This document shows positions 26,387-34,075 of a stretch of 44,346 nucleotides of DNA, one piece after another; the first letter of the stretch is position 1, and every line of letters starts with the position of its first letter. The stretch is taken from assembly GCA_035296085.1 (NCBI GenBank), contig DATHBP010000032.1, positions 1 through 44,346 of the forward strand, given 5' to 3'. The notes beneath the pieces were generated by a model. That model did no database searches and was not told the origin of the DNA. It saw only the letters and a list, made by a program, of their open reading frames with translations. This DNA is from DATHBP01 sp035296085. GTDB lineage: Bacteria > Actinomycetota > Actinomycetes > Propionibacteriales > Nocardioidaceae. The translations under genes were made by a program, and so were the position numbers.

Positions 26387-27511
26387 GTGGACAGCAGCAA
26401 AGCTCATCAGAGCACGACGTCGAACCTACGGGTCAGCAGCTTCCAGGCCCTGCCGACGCCGAGTGACCTGGTGACCGACCTACCTGCTACCCCGGGGCAC
26501 GCCAGCGTCGTCCAGGGCGGTCGAACCCAGCTGAGGGACGTCTTCGACGGGCTGGACGACCGGCTCTTGGTGGTTGTCGGGCCATGTTCGGTCCACGACC
26601 CGTCCGCCGGGGTGGAGTACGCCGCGCGGCTGGCGGAGGCGGCGGCCAAGTACGAGGACAGGCTGCTGGTGGTCATGCGCGCCTACTTCGAGAAACCGCG
26701 CACCACGGTCGGCTGGAAGGGCCTGATCAACGACCCGCACCTGGACGGTAGCCACGACATCGCCACCGGACTCCGCACCGCGCGACGGTTCCTGCTGGAC
26801 GTCACCGAGCTCGGCCTGCCGTGCGGGACCGAGTTCCTCGAGCCCATCAGCCCGCAGTACATCGCCGACCTGGTCAGCTGGGGTGCCATCGGAGCGCGCA
26901 CGTCTGCCAGCCAGATCCATCGCCAGCTCGCGTCCGGGTTGTCCATGCCCGTCGGGTTCAAGCACGGCACCGACGGGGACCTGCAAGGGGCTCTGGACGG
27001 GTGCGCGGCGGCCAGCGGCCGGCAATCGTTCCTCGGCGTCGACGACCACGGCCGTGCGGCCCTGGTGAGCACAGCCGGCAACGCTGAGACGCACCTGATC
27101 CTGCGCGGCAGCGACACCGTGCCGAACTACTCCGAGCACCACGTCACAGCCGCGAACGAGCGGCTGGCGCGAGCCGGTCTCAACCCCCGCGTGGTGATCG
27201 ACGCGAGCCACGGCAACAGCGGCAAGAGCCACCTCCGTCAGGCGGTCGTCGCTCAGGAGCTCGCGGCGCAGGTGGCTGCCGGTCGGACGGCGATAGCCGG
27301 CATCATGCTGGAGAGCTTCCTTGTCGGTGGCTCTCAGCCCTTGGAGGTGAGCGCGGCAGCCTCCACCGGTCTGACCTTTGGCCAGAGCGTCACCGACGAA
27401 TGCCTAGGTTGGGACGTCACCGCCGCACTCCTCGACGACCTCGCGCGAGCCGCGGCCCACCGCGCCGCTCACACCACCACGGCCCGGGCCCTCACCCACA
27501 CCGCACGCTAA
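26387..27511 (+). CDS. aroF: 3-deoxy-7-phosphoheptulonate synthase, class I (AroF/G/H type)
   Basis: This roughly 374-residue enzyme condenses phosphoenolpyruvate and erythrose 4-phosphate, the first step of the shikimate pathway. Class I motifs are VVGPCSVHDPSAGVEYA, VMRAYFEKPRTTVGWKGL, GARTSASQIHRQLASG, GFKHGTDGD and VVIDASHGNSGK. Most actinobacteria rely on the unrelated class II enzyme; this alpha-type is often an extra, feedback-regulated form. GTG 26387 is preferred over a frame start at 26318 because it begins near the family N-terminus and has GGGA eight bases before it. A TAGGGT (26314-26319) could be its -10. The stop overlaps that of convergent tyrA. Confidence 0.9.
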   Translation: MDSSKAHQSTTSNLRVSSFQALPTPSDLVTDLPATPGHASVVQGGRTQLRDVFDGLDDRLLVVVGPCSVHDPSAGVEYAARLAEAAAKYEDRLLVVMRAYFEKPRTTVGWKGLINDPHLDGSHDIATGLRTARRFLLDVTELGLPCGTEFLEPISPQYIADLVSWGAIGARTSASQIHRQLASGLSMPVGFKHGTDGDLQGALDGCAAASGRQSFLGVDDHGRAALVSTAGNAETHLILRGSDTVPNYSEHHVTAANERLARAGLNPRVVIDASHGNSGKSHLRQAVVAQELAAQVAAGRTAIAGIMLESFLVGGSQPLEVSAAASTGLTFGQSVTDECLGWDVTAALLDDLARAAAHRAAHTTTARALTHTAR

Positions 27512-28407
27512 GAGCGCAGCCCTGGCGTGGCGTCACGGATGGCCGCGGCACCCTCGACGCCGCGGCTGAGGATCTCTCGCAGTGCTCGCGCCGCGTCCGC
27601 GTTGTCGCCGGTCCTCCACCCTGGGGTCCCTTCCCTCGCGGCCGGGGCCAAGGCATTGAGCAGCTCATCGATCGTTGATCGCACCTCGTCCAGTGCGGCC
27701 ATCACCGGCGGTGCATTGTGCAGGAGGATCTGGCTCCACAGGTCCGGGTCGCTGGCGGCGACCCGCGTCGTGTCGCGCAGCCCCGGCCCCACCAATGAGC
27801 GCTCGATGGATGCGGCCCCGAACGCCGACGCAGCGAGCACGGCCAGGAGATACGGCAGGTGTGACGTACGGGCGACGGCCGTATCGTGCTCGTCCGGGGA
27901 GACCCGTACGACCACCGCTCCGCAGGCTGCTACGAGCCGTTCCACCGCCTCGACCGCCGCTGGGGCCGACCCGTCGTGCGGCGTGACCGCCCAGGGCCGA
28001 CCGTCGAAGAGTCCAGCCGCTGCCGCTGCGGGTCCCGATCGCTCGCTACCGGCGATCGGGTGGCTGCCCACGTACCGGGTCAGGTCGCAGCCGGCCGCAG
28101 CCGCTTGCCGCAGGGGTGCCCCTTTGATGCTGCCCACGTCGGTGACGGTCGCAGCCGGCCATCGCCGCAGTGCGTCGCCGATCGCCGCCGCGAGCTGGTC
28201 GGGCGGCGTGGCGATGACGACGATGTCGGGGTGGGCCGGCGGTGCGGTGAGCAGGCCGGCGCCCATGGACGCAGCGCGGCTAGCGTGCGGGGCGTCGACG
28301 TCGCTCAGGTAGGCCACGATCCCCCGCCGGCGCAGGGCCAAGCCGATCGACGTCCCGATCAGACCGGTGCCGACGACGACCGGCTGCAGGGCCTCCACCT
28401 CAGGCAC
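27508..28407 (-). CDS. tyrA: Prephenate dehydrogenase
   Basis: This roughly 299-residue enzyme converts prephenate to 4-hydroxyphenylpyruvate with NAD, for tyrosine. It has the Rossmann motif GTGLIG at 13-18, the aspartate of YLSDVD for NAD preference, TDVGSIKGAPL, the catalytic histidine in YVGSHPIAGSERSG and the substrate loop ARTSHLPYLLA. There is no ACT domain, so tyrosine feedback is not obvious. GTG 28407 overlaps aroH by eight bases; GTG 28398 is also possible. The stop (TAG) overlaps the TAA of aroF on the other strand, leaving no room for a terminator between them. Confidence 0.9.
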   Translation of the reverse strand: MPEVEALQPVVVGTGLIGTSIGLALRRRGIVAYLSDVDAPHASRAASMGAGLLTAPPAHPDIVVIATPPDQLAAAIGDALRRWPAATVTDVGSIKGAPLRQAAAAGCDLTRYVGSHPIAGSERSGPAAAAAGLFDGRPWAVTPHDGSAPAAVEAVERLVAACGAVVVRVSPDEHDTAVARTSHLPYLLAVLAASAFGAASIERSLVGPGLRDTTRVAASDPDLWSQILLHNAPPVMAALDEVRSTIDELLNALAPAAREGTPGWRTGDNADAARALREILSRGVEGAAAIRDATPGLRS

Positions 28408-28801
28408 GGACCGTCGACACGGAGTCCTCGGCGGCGTGGACGTTCGTGAGGTCCCGGCGGAGCCGGGCGGCACCGTGCAAGTACACGTGGGTCACCTCGG
28501 CGCGGTGGAGGTCAGTCTCCACATGAGCGAGCAGCCGGATCACTCGCGGCATGGCACCGGGGACCTCGAGCTCCCGGGCGCACAGCAGTGGCACGTCGTG
28601 CAGCCCCATCCGCCGGGCGGCATACGCAGGGAACTCGGACTGCAGGTCGGCGGTGGCGGTGAAAACGATGCTGATCAAGTCCTCGTCGGCGAGCCCGTTG
28701 CGAGTCAACACCGTTGACACGAGCTCGACGACCCGGTCGAGAAGGTGCGCCGACTCGTCGATGTCGACCTGCGTCGCCCCGCGCACCGCCCGTACCGGCA
28801 T
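28400..28801 (-). CDS. aroH: Chorismate mutase, AroH class
   Basis: This 133-residue monofunctional chorismate mutase of the trimeric AroH fold turns chorismate into prephenate, the substrate of the overlapping tyrA product. Recognisable parts are RAVRGATQVDIDE (active-site Arg near the start), DLISIVFTATADLQSEFPAYAARRMG and the C-terminal HVYLHGAARLRRDL with the second active-site arginine. ATG 28801 has a TAGGGT -10 six bases upstream and is probably leaderless. aroH-tyrA forms a two-step operon converging on aroF. Confidence 0.92.
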   Translation of the reverse strand: MPVRAVRGATQVDIDESAHLLDRVVELVSTVLTRNGLADEDLISIVFTATADLQSEFPAYAARRMGLHDVPLLCARELEVPGAMPRVIRLLAHVETDLHRAEVTHVYLHGAARLRRDLTNVHAAEDSVSTVRA

Positions 28802-28807
28802 CAGGAC

Positions 28808-28813
28808 ACCCTA
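28808..28813 (-). promoter_or_regulatory. -10 element of a leaderless aroH-tyrA transcript
   Basis: TAGGGT on the minus strand ends six bases before the ATG of aroH. Its first three bases are also the TAG stop codon of the upstream MocR gene. Confidence 0.5.
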
Positions 28814-30361
28814 GGGCCGGCCTGCTGCCTGCGACGGCGCTGCGAAGTAGTCGACTGCCGTCGAGGGGCGGACTCGCGTCCGTGACCGGCCGTCGCGGGT
28901 CGAGCCGGTGTGCGGCGCGGCTGTCCGCACCGCTCTGACGGCGTCAGCCAGGCGTCTCACCGCGTCCTCGAGCACCGCGGGTGACACGCGTCCGTAGCCG
29001 AGCACGACACCCGGCCGGGCGGGCAGCGTTCCGTACATGGGCGAGGTTCCCAGGACAGCGACTCCATGCGCTCCGGCTGCAGAGACGAAGAGCTCCTCGT
29101 CCACATCGGGGGGGAGCCGAACCAGCAGGTGGAGCCCAGCCGCGTACCCCTCGGCCACGACGTCAGGTATCTGGTGCCGCAGAGCAGTGAGGACGGTGTC
29201 GCGGCGCGCGCGGTAGTGACGCCGCAGGCGCCGCACGTGACGGTCATAGTCACCGGTGGCGATGAGCCTCGCCAGCGTGTACTGCTCGATGACGCTGGTG
29301 CCGAAGTCGTCGTCACGCTTGGCCGCACGGACGTCCGCCACCAGGTGCGGCGGGCAGACGACCCAGCCGAGGCGTAGCCCGGGCGCGAGCGACTTGCTCA
29401 CTGAGCCAACTAGCGCGACCCGAGTCGGGGACAGGGCCTGCAGTGCGCCGACCTGCATTTTGTCGTGGCGGAAGACGGCGTCGTAGTCGTCCTCGATGAC
29501 AACTCCCGAGACGCGTTCCGCCCATCGGGTGAGCGCGCCCCGACGGGCGGCGGACATCACCATTCCGCACGGGTACTGGTGACCGGGGGTGACGACGACT
29601 GCTTGACATGGCGTCTGCGCCAGAGCATCGACGACCAGACCTTCTTCGTCGACCGGCACGTCCCAGACCCTGACCCCGTAGCGGCCGAGCACTTGGCGTT
29701 GAACCGGGTTGCTGGGTGCCTCGACGGCGATGTCGCCGACACCGGCTGCGCGCAGCACCCTGACCAGCAACGTGATTCCCTGCGTTGCGCCGCTGACGAC
29801 GAGGACTGCACCGGAGTCGGTCATCACCCCGCGCACCCGGCTCAGGTACTCCGTGAGCTCCGCCCGCAAGACGTCGACGCCCCACGGTGGCATGTAGCCG
29901 AGGTCGGCGCTGGCAGTCGTCCGCAGAACGTCCTTGGTGGTCTTGAGCCACGTCGTACGCGGAAACGTCGCCAGGTCGGGGGGCCCGGGGCGCAAGTCGA
30001 TCCCGTCTACCGTTTCCGGGAAGACGGCAGCGGGAACCCGGGCGGTTCCGGCGTACCCGGAGTTGGTGCGGCCCGTGTCGGCCACCACCGTGCCTGACCC
30101 CTGCTGGGTAACGACGAAGCCCTCGGCGCCGAGCTGCGCATACGCATCCAGCACGACCCCTCGAGACACACCCAGGTCGGCCGCCAACGCTCTCGAGGAC
30201 GGCAGCCGAGCCCCCGGAGGCAGGCGTCCGGTGCGGATCGCGTCACGCAGCGAGTCGCGCAGCCGGCGACGCAGCGTCGTCCCCGGCTGACCTCGGGACC
30301 ACTCCACGAAGAGGTCCGGACCGGTGCCCTCAGCGGCTGCTAGCTGGCCGGCATGCGTCAA
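28811..30361 (-). CDS. MocR/PdxR-type transcriptional regulator (GntR-aminotransferase fusion)
   Basis: This 516-residue protein fuses a GntR winged-helix domain (about 25-95, DAIRTGRLPPGARLPSSRAL, DLGVSRGVVLDAY) to a fold-type I aminotransferase domain (about 120-480). The PLP lysine is Lys323 in GSVSKSLAPGLRLGW. Members use bound PLP as sensor or switch and regulate vitamin B6, amino-acid or GABA genes, often a divergent neighbour. The divergent neighbour here is a secreted beta-propeller. The start is TTG at 30361, supported by AGAGGA five bases upstream. Regulated genes are unknown. Confidence 0.9.
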   Translation of the reverse strand: MTHAGQLAAAEGTGPDLFVEWSRGQPGTTLRRRLRDSLRDAIRTGRLPPGARLPSSRALAADLGVSRGVVLDAYAQLGAEGFVVTQQGSGTVVADTGRTNSGYAGTARVPAAVFPETVDGIDLRPGPPDLATFPRTTWLKTTKDVLRTTASADLGYMPPWGVDVLRAELTEYLSRVRGVMTDSGAVLVVSGATQGITLLVRVLRAAGVGDIAVEAPSNPVQRQVLGRYGVRVWDVPVDEEGLVVDALAQTPCQAVVVTPGHQYPCGMVMSAARRGALTRWAERVSGVVIEDDYDAVFRHDKMQVGALQALSPTRVALVGSVSKSLAPGLRLGWVVCPPHLVADVRAAKRDDDFGTSVIEQYTLARLIATGDYDRHVRRLRRHYRARRDTVLTALRHQIPDVVAEGYAAGLHLLVRLPPDVDEELFVSAAGAHGVAVLGTSPMYGTLPARPGVVLGYGRVSPAVLEDAVRRLADAVRAVRTAAPHTGSTRDGRSRTRVRPSTAVDYFAAPSQAAGRP

Positions 30362-30462
30362 GTGGTCCTCTTTTTCGTACTCGAAGCGGGTCTACATATC
30401 GCACCGCAGAGACCTTACGTTCCGAATCTAGGTGTCTGCTCTCACGGAAGGACCGTTTCTTC

Positions 30463-31719
30463 ATGGCAAGTACCAACAGTCTCGACGGGAAGGCGAAGTC
30501 GGCTCGCCGCACCAGAATGGCGGCCGGAGTGGTTCCGCTCGTCGTTGGCCTGGGCATGAGCGCGGGGGCTCCAGCCCACGCGATCATCCCAAACCACGCC
30601 GTCGACACCGTGGGCGCCGTGCAGACCGGGCCGCGAGCTACGACCATCAGCAGCGCAACAGTGCGGCGCTCAGGAGCGGTGTTCGCGATGACGAACGTCA
30701 CCGGGAACAACCGGATCATCCAGTACAAGCGCGCGGCGGACGGCGACCTGACGCGCATCGGCAGCATACGGACCCGCGGCATGGGCATCGGGACCGACCT
30801 GGACACCCAGGGCAGCGTGCGGCTGAGCCCCAACCACCGGTTCTTGTACGCCACCAACGCCGGGAGCGACAGCATCAGCGTCTTCTCCGTGCGCGGGGCT
30901 CAGCTGCGGTTCATGCAGCAGGTGTATGCCGGCGACCTGCCGATCAGCCTCACCGTGCACGGGAACCTGCTGTACGTGCTCGTTGGTTCGGTCGCCGGCA
31001 ACGGGATCCTCGGCTTCCGGATCGCCTCCGATGGCACTCTGGAGCGCTTGCGACGATCGTTTCGGCTGCTGAGCTCACCGATAGCCGTGCCTGGGCAGGT
31101 GCAGTTCAGCCCGGACGGACGCCTGCTCCTGGTGACGCAGAAGACCACCAACGTGAAGCTCTCGCCGAAGAACGCCATCGACGTGTTCCGGGTGCGCAGT
31201 GGCGGTCGTCCCAGCCTGCCCAGGCGGGAGCCCTCTGCCGGCCTGCGACCGTTCAGCTTGGAATTCCGGACGAAGCGTCAGGTTGTCGTGGCCGAGGCCT
31301 TCAACGCCGCGCCACGTGCGTCCGCGGCCTCGTTGTACCGGGTATCCACCAACGGCAACATGGAGGTGCGCAGCAGCTCCGTCCGCAACCACCAGACAGA
31401 CGCCTGCTGGATAGTGGTTACCGACGACAACAAGTACGCCTTCACCGCCAACTTCGGCAGCGGCACCATCTCGAGCTACCGCTTCACGCCGACCGGTCGG
31501 CTGCGCTTGAAGGACGGCAAAGCCGCTTTCCTCGGCCTGTTGAGCCAGCCGGTGGACTTGGCCCTCAGCACACGCAGCCGCTACCTCTACCTGCTGCTGA
31601 GAGGCGAGGGGGCGGTCGCTGCGTTCGCCGTCGGCGAGCACGGCAACCTCAGGCGCATGGGAGTCACGCGTGGAGGGCTCCCTGTGAACGACGGAGCTTC
31701 GGGCCTAGCCGCGTACTGA
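30463..31719 (+). CDS. Secreted beta-propeller protein, lactonase (6-phosphogluconolactonase-like) family
   Basis: This 418-residue protein has a long signal peptide: Arg/Lys-rich start, hydrophobic core AAGVVPLVVGLGMSAGAP and a likely AHA cleavage site near residue 40. The rest is a seven-bladed propeller with repeated strands such as LSPNHRFLYATNAGSDSISV, FSPDGRLLLVTQ and TDDNKYAFTANFGSGTISSY. This is the lactonase/YncE-like fold. Enzymatic activity outside the cell is not established. ATG 30463 has GGAAGGA about ten bases upstream. It is divergent from the MocR gene and closed by a strong terminator. Confidence 0.85.
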   Translation: MASTNSLDGKAKSARRTRMAAGVVPLVVGLGMSAGAPAHAIIPNHAVDTVGAVQTGPRATTISSATVRRSGAVFAMTNVTGNNRIIQYKRAADGDLTRIGSIRTRGMGIGTDLDTQGSVRLSPNHRFLYATNAGSDSISVFSVRGAQLRFMQQVYAGDLPISLTVHGNLLYVLVGSVAGNGILGFRIASDGTLERLRRSFRLLSSPIAVPGQVQFSPDGRLLLVTQKTTNVKLSPKNAIDVFRVRSGGRPSLPRREPSAGLRPFSLEFRTKRQVVVAEAFNAAPRASAASLYRVSTNGNMEVRSSSVRNHQTDACWIVVTDDNKYAFTANFGSGTISSYRFTPTGRLRLKDGKAAFLGLLSQPVDLALSTRSRYLYLLLRGEGAVAAFAVGEHGNLRRMGVTRGGLPVNDGASGLAAY

Positions 31720-31739
31720 GCCGGGCAGCGCCCCACGAG

Positions 31740-31786
31740 CCGGTGGTCCGCCAGCACGCCTTGCGGGTGATGGTGGCGGACACCGG
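31740..31786. terminator. Bidirectional terminator between the beta-propeller and racemase genes
   Basis: Arms 31740-31753 and 31774-31786 form a 13-bp stem with one bulged base (CCGGTG-G-TCCGCCA against TGGCGGACACCGG). It lies between two converging genes in an 88-base gap. There is no T-run, which is normal in this phylum. Confidence 0.7.
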
Positions 31787-31807
31787 TGAGTCCGGCGCCC
31801 GCGGCCG

Positions 31808-32935
31808 TTAGTGCGGACGGCCCGACTGCAGGTCGATGGTCTCGAGGCCGGTGGTGAGCTCGTCCAGCCACGCCATGTCGACCTCGACGCCTAGGCCGTC
31901 CCCGAGCGGGAGGTCCATGTGACCGCGATCTGCGAGCAGCGGCTTCGTCAGGATGTCGCGGTGCCAGTAGCGGTCTGAGCCGGAGATGTCGCCGGGAAGG
32001 GTGAAGTTGGGCAGGGCGGCGAGCGCAAGGTTGGCGGCTCTGCCCAGCCCGGTCTCGAGCATCCCGCCGCACCACACCGGCACGCCGTGGGCGGCACACA
32101 GGTCGTGGATCCGACGCGCCTCCAGGTATCCCCCGACCCGGCCCGGCTTGATGTTGACGATGGAGCAGGCGCCGACCGCGATGGCCGCGGCGGCCGCGCG
32201 GGCGGACACGATGGACTCGTCGAGGCACACCGGGGTCCGCAGCCGGCTGGCTAGCGCAGCGTGACCTTGGATGTCGTCTTCCCCCAACGGCTGCTCGATG
32301 AGCAGCAGGTCGAACGCGTCCAGCCGGGCGAGATGGCTGGCGTCACCGAGGGTGTAGGCGGTGTTGGCGTCCACTTGGAGGACCACGTCGCCGAACCGAG
32401 ACCGTACGGCAGCCACCGGTTCGAGATCCCAGCCCGGCTCGATCTTGAGCTTGATGCGGGCGTAGCCCTGGTCGAGGTACTGCTCGATCTCGTCGAGCAG
32501 AGCCGGGATCGAATCGGCGATGCCGACCGAGACACCCACCGGGATCCGGCTGCGGGCGGCGCCGAAGTGCTCTGCGAGGGACAAGCTCCGCTCGCGCAGC
32601 TCGGCGTCCAAGACAGCCATTTCCAGCGCTGCCTTAGCCATCGGGTGACCCTTCACGACCTCGAGTGCCGGCGCCACGCCCGCGGCGCTCAGCTGCGGCG
32701 GGGCTGCCAGCCGGCCGATCAGGAAGTCGCGGATGACGCTCTGGGCTCCGTCGACGTACTCGCTGGAGTACAGCGGGGCGGCGCCCGCGACGCACTCGCC
32801 CCAGCCCACGACGCCGTCATCGGTGACGACCTGGACGAGGAGGATGTCGCGCTCGGTCTCGGTGCCGAACGAGGTGCGGAAGGGCCGGACCAGCGGCAGC
32901 CGCAGCCGCCGCAGCTGGACTTCGGCCAACCGCAT
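31808..32935 (-). CDS. menC: N-succinylamino acid racemase / o-succinylbenzoate synthase (MenC, enolase superfamily)
   Basis: This 375-residue enolase-superfamily enzyme has the catalytic lysines Lys162/Lys164 (IKLKIEPG) and Lys263 (NIKPGRVGG), and metal ligands Asp189, Glu214 and Asp239. This is nearly the numbering I recall for the bifunctional Amycolatopsis NSAR/OSBS. The family dehydrates SHCHC in menaquinone synthesis, racemises N-succinylamino acids, or does both. No other men genes are in the window, and the divergent neighbour is a GNAT protein, which favours the racemase role. ATG 32935 has GGGAGGT seven bases upstream. Confidence 0.88.
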   Translation of the reverse strand: MRLAEVQLRRLRLPLVRPFRTSFGTETERDILLVQVVTDDGVVGWGECVAGAAPLYSSEYVDGAQSVIRDFLIGRLAAPPQLSAAGVAPALEVVKGHPMAKAALEMAVLDAELRERSLSLAEHFGAARSRIPVGVSVGIADSIPALLDEIEQYLDQGYARIKLKIEPGWDLEPVAAVRSRFGDVVLQVDANTAYTLGDASHLARLDAFDLLLIEQPLGEDDIQGHAALASRLRTPVCLDESIVSARAAAAAIAVGACSIVNIKPGRVGGYLEARRIHDLCAAHGVPVWCGGMLETGLGRAANLALAALPNFTLPGDISGSDRYWHRDILTKPLLADRGHMDLPLGDGLGVEVDMAWLDELTTGLETIDLQSGRPH

Positions 32936-33051
32936 GGTCGTACCTCCCAACGCAACACCGGTTAGGGTTCGTGCACAGTGTCGACGAGCCCAGTGTCGAC
33001 CGGCTGCCCAGGCGAAACGCCGACGTGGGACAAGCTTCGACGGAAGTAGCG

Positions 33052-34029
33052 ATGGTCGCAGATGCTCGGTCCGCCGACCGCGCGGGAGACGAACTCGTCC
33101 TGCGATCAGCAGATGCGGCCAGGGCAGCCGCCCTGCGCGCTGGCGTGGTTGTCAGGGCGCTGCACTCATCTGCCGAGATGGCAGCAGCGGCGGAGCTGGT
33201 AGCTCAGGTCTGGCAGAGCGCCGACACTTCCCCACTCGACGCCAGTCTCCTCCGGGCGTTCTCACACACCCACAACTACGTGGCCGGCGCGTTCGAAGCC
33301 TCCGTTGACGAACTCGGCCAGCGGGAGGACCAGGAGAGCGGCGCACTGGTGGGGTTGTCCGTCGGTTTCCGCACTGTTGAACCAAGGCACGGGCTGCACT
33401 CACACATCACCTGCGCGGCGCCGGAGCTGCGCGACGCCGGGCTGGGCGCGGCGTTGAAGCAGCACCAGCGATCCTGGGCACTTGCGAACGGCCTGACGTC
33501 CATCACCTGGACCTTCGACCCGCTGGTACGCCGCAACGCGTACTTGAACATCGCCAAGCTAGGCGTGCGAACCGTCGCGTACCTTCCCGAGTTCTACGGA
33601 CCTATGGACGACGGTGTCAACGCCGGCGACGAGAGCGACCGTCTGTTTGTGAGCTGGGACCTGCTCGACGCCCCAGCCGAGGACCACTCAACCAGCCCCC
33701 AGCGGACGCGCTGGCCGGCGCTGGAGGGGTCGTACGTGCTGGCCGTTGGGGCGGCGGGGGAACCGGAACGCGACGAGGTGAAGGGTGACGTCGTCACATG
33801 TCAGATTCCAGATGACATCGTGGCCATGCGCCAGGGGAACCCGAGTCAGGCACTGCGCTGGCGACGCGCGTTGCGCGAGGCGCTCCTCAACGCCTTGTCT
33901 GCGGGCTACATCGTGCAGGACTTCACTCGGTCTGGGTGCTATGTCTTGACCAGCAGCTCTGCTGGCGGAAGGGCCTCAGCCCCGGCACGCGATGATTTCG
34001 CGGCTGGGGAACAGTCTCACCCCTGTTGA
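33052..34029 (+). CDS. GNAT-family acyltransferase (COG3375-like), possible N-succinyltransferase
   Basis: This roughly 325-residue protein has a central GNAT-like region: VVRALHSSAEMAAAAELVAQ at the start, NYVAGAF and GALVGLSVGF strands, LHSHITCAAPELRDAGLG with the acyl-CoA loop, and LTSITWTFDPLVRRNAYLN. These match the COG3375 predicted acetyltransferases that often lie beside NSAR genes; in Geobacillus such a protein succinylates D-amino acids. The N-terminus is uncertain: ATG 33052 has GGAAG before it, but the frame is open from 32971. It is divergent from menC with about 115 bases between. Confidence 0.75.
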   Translation: MVADARSADRAGDELVLRSADAARAAALRAGVVVRALHSSAEMAAAAELVAQVWQSADTSPLDASLLRAFSHTHNYVAGAFEASVDELGQREDQESGALVGLSVGFRTVEPRHGLHSHITCAAPELRDAGLGAALKQHQRSWALANGLTSITWTFDPLVRRNAYLNIAKLGVRTVAYLPEFYGPMDDGVNAGDESDRLFVSWDLLDAPAEDHSTSPQRTRWPALEGSYVLAVGAAGEPERDEVKGDVVTCQIPDDIVAMRQGNPSQALRWRRALREALLNALSAGYIVQDFTRSGCYVLTSSSAGGRASAPARDDFAAGEQSHPC

Positions 34030-34075
34030 CGTTGGCACGACGAGCATCAGTCCCCTACCTCGCAGGAGAGCACAC

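Noticed and set aside
30422..30427. CCGAAT upstream of the beta-propeller gene as a second SigK promoter.
   Set aside because: No CCATCC-like element lies 15-17 bases upstream (the sequence there is GCACCG or similar).
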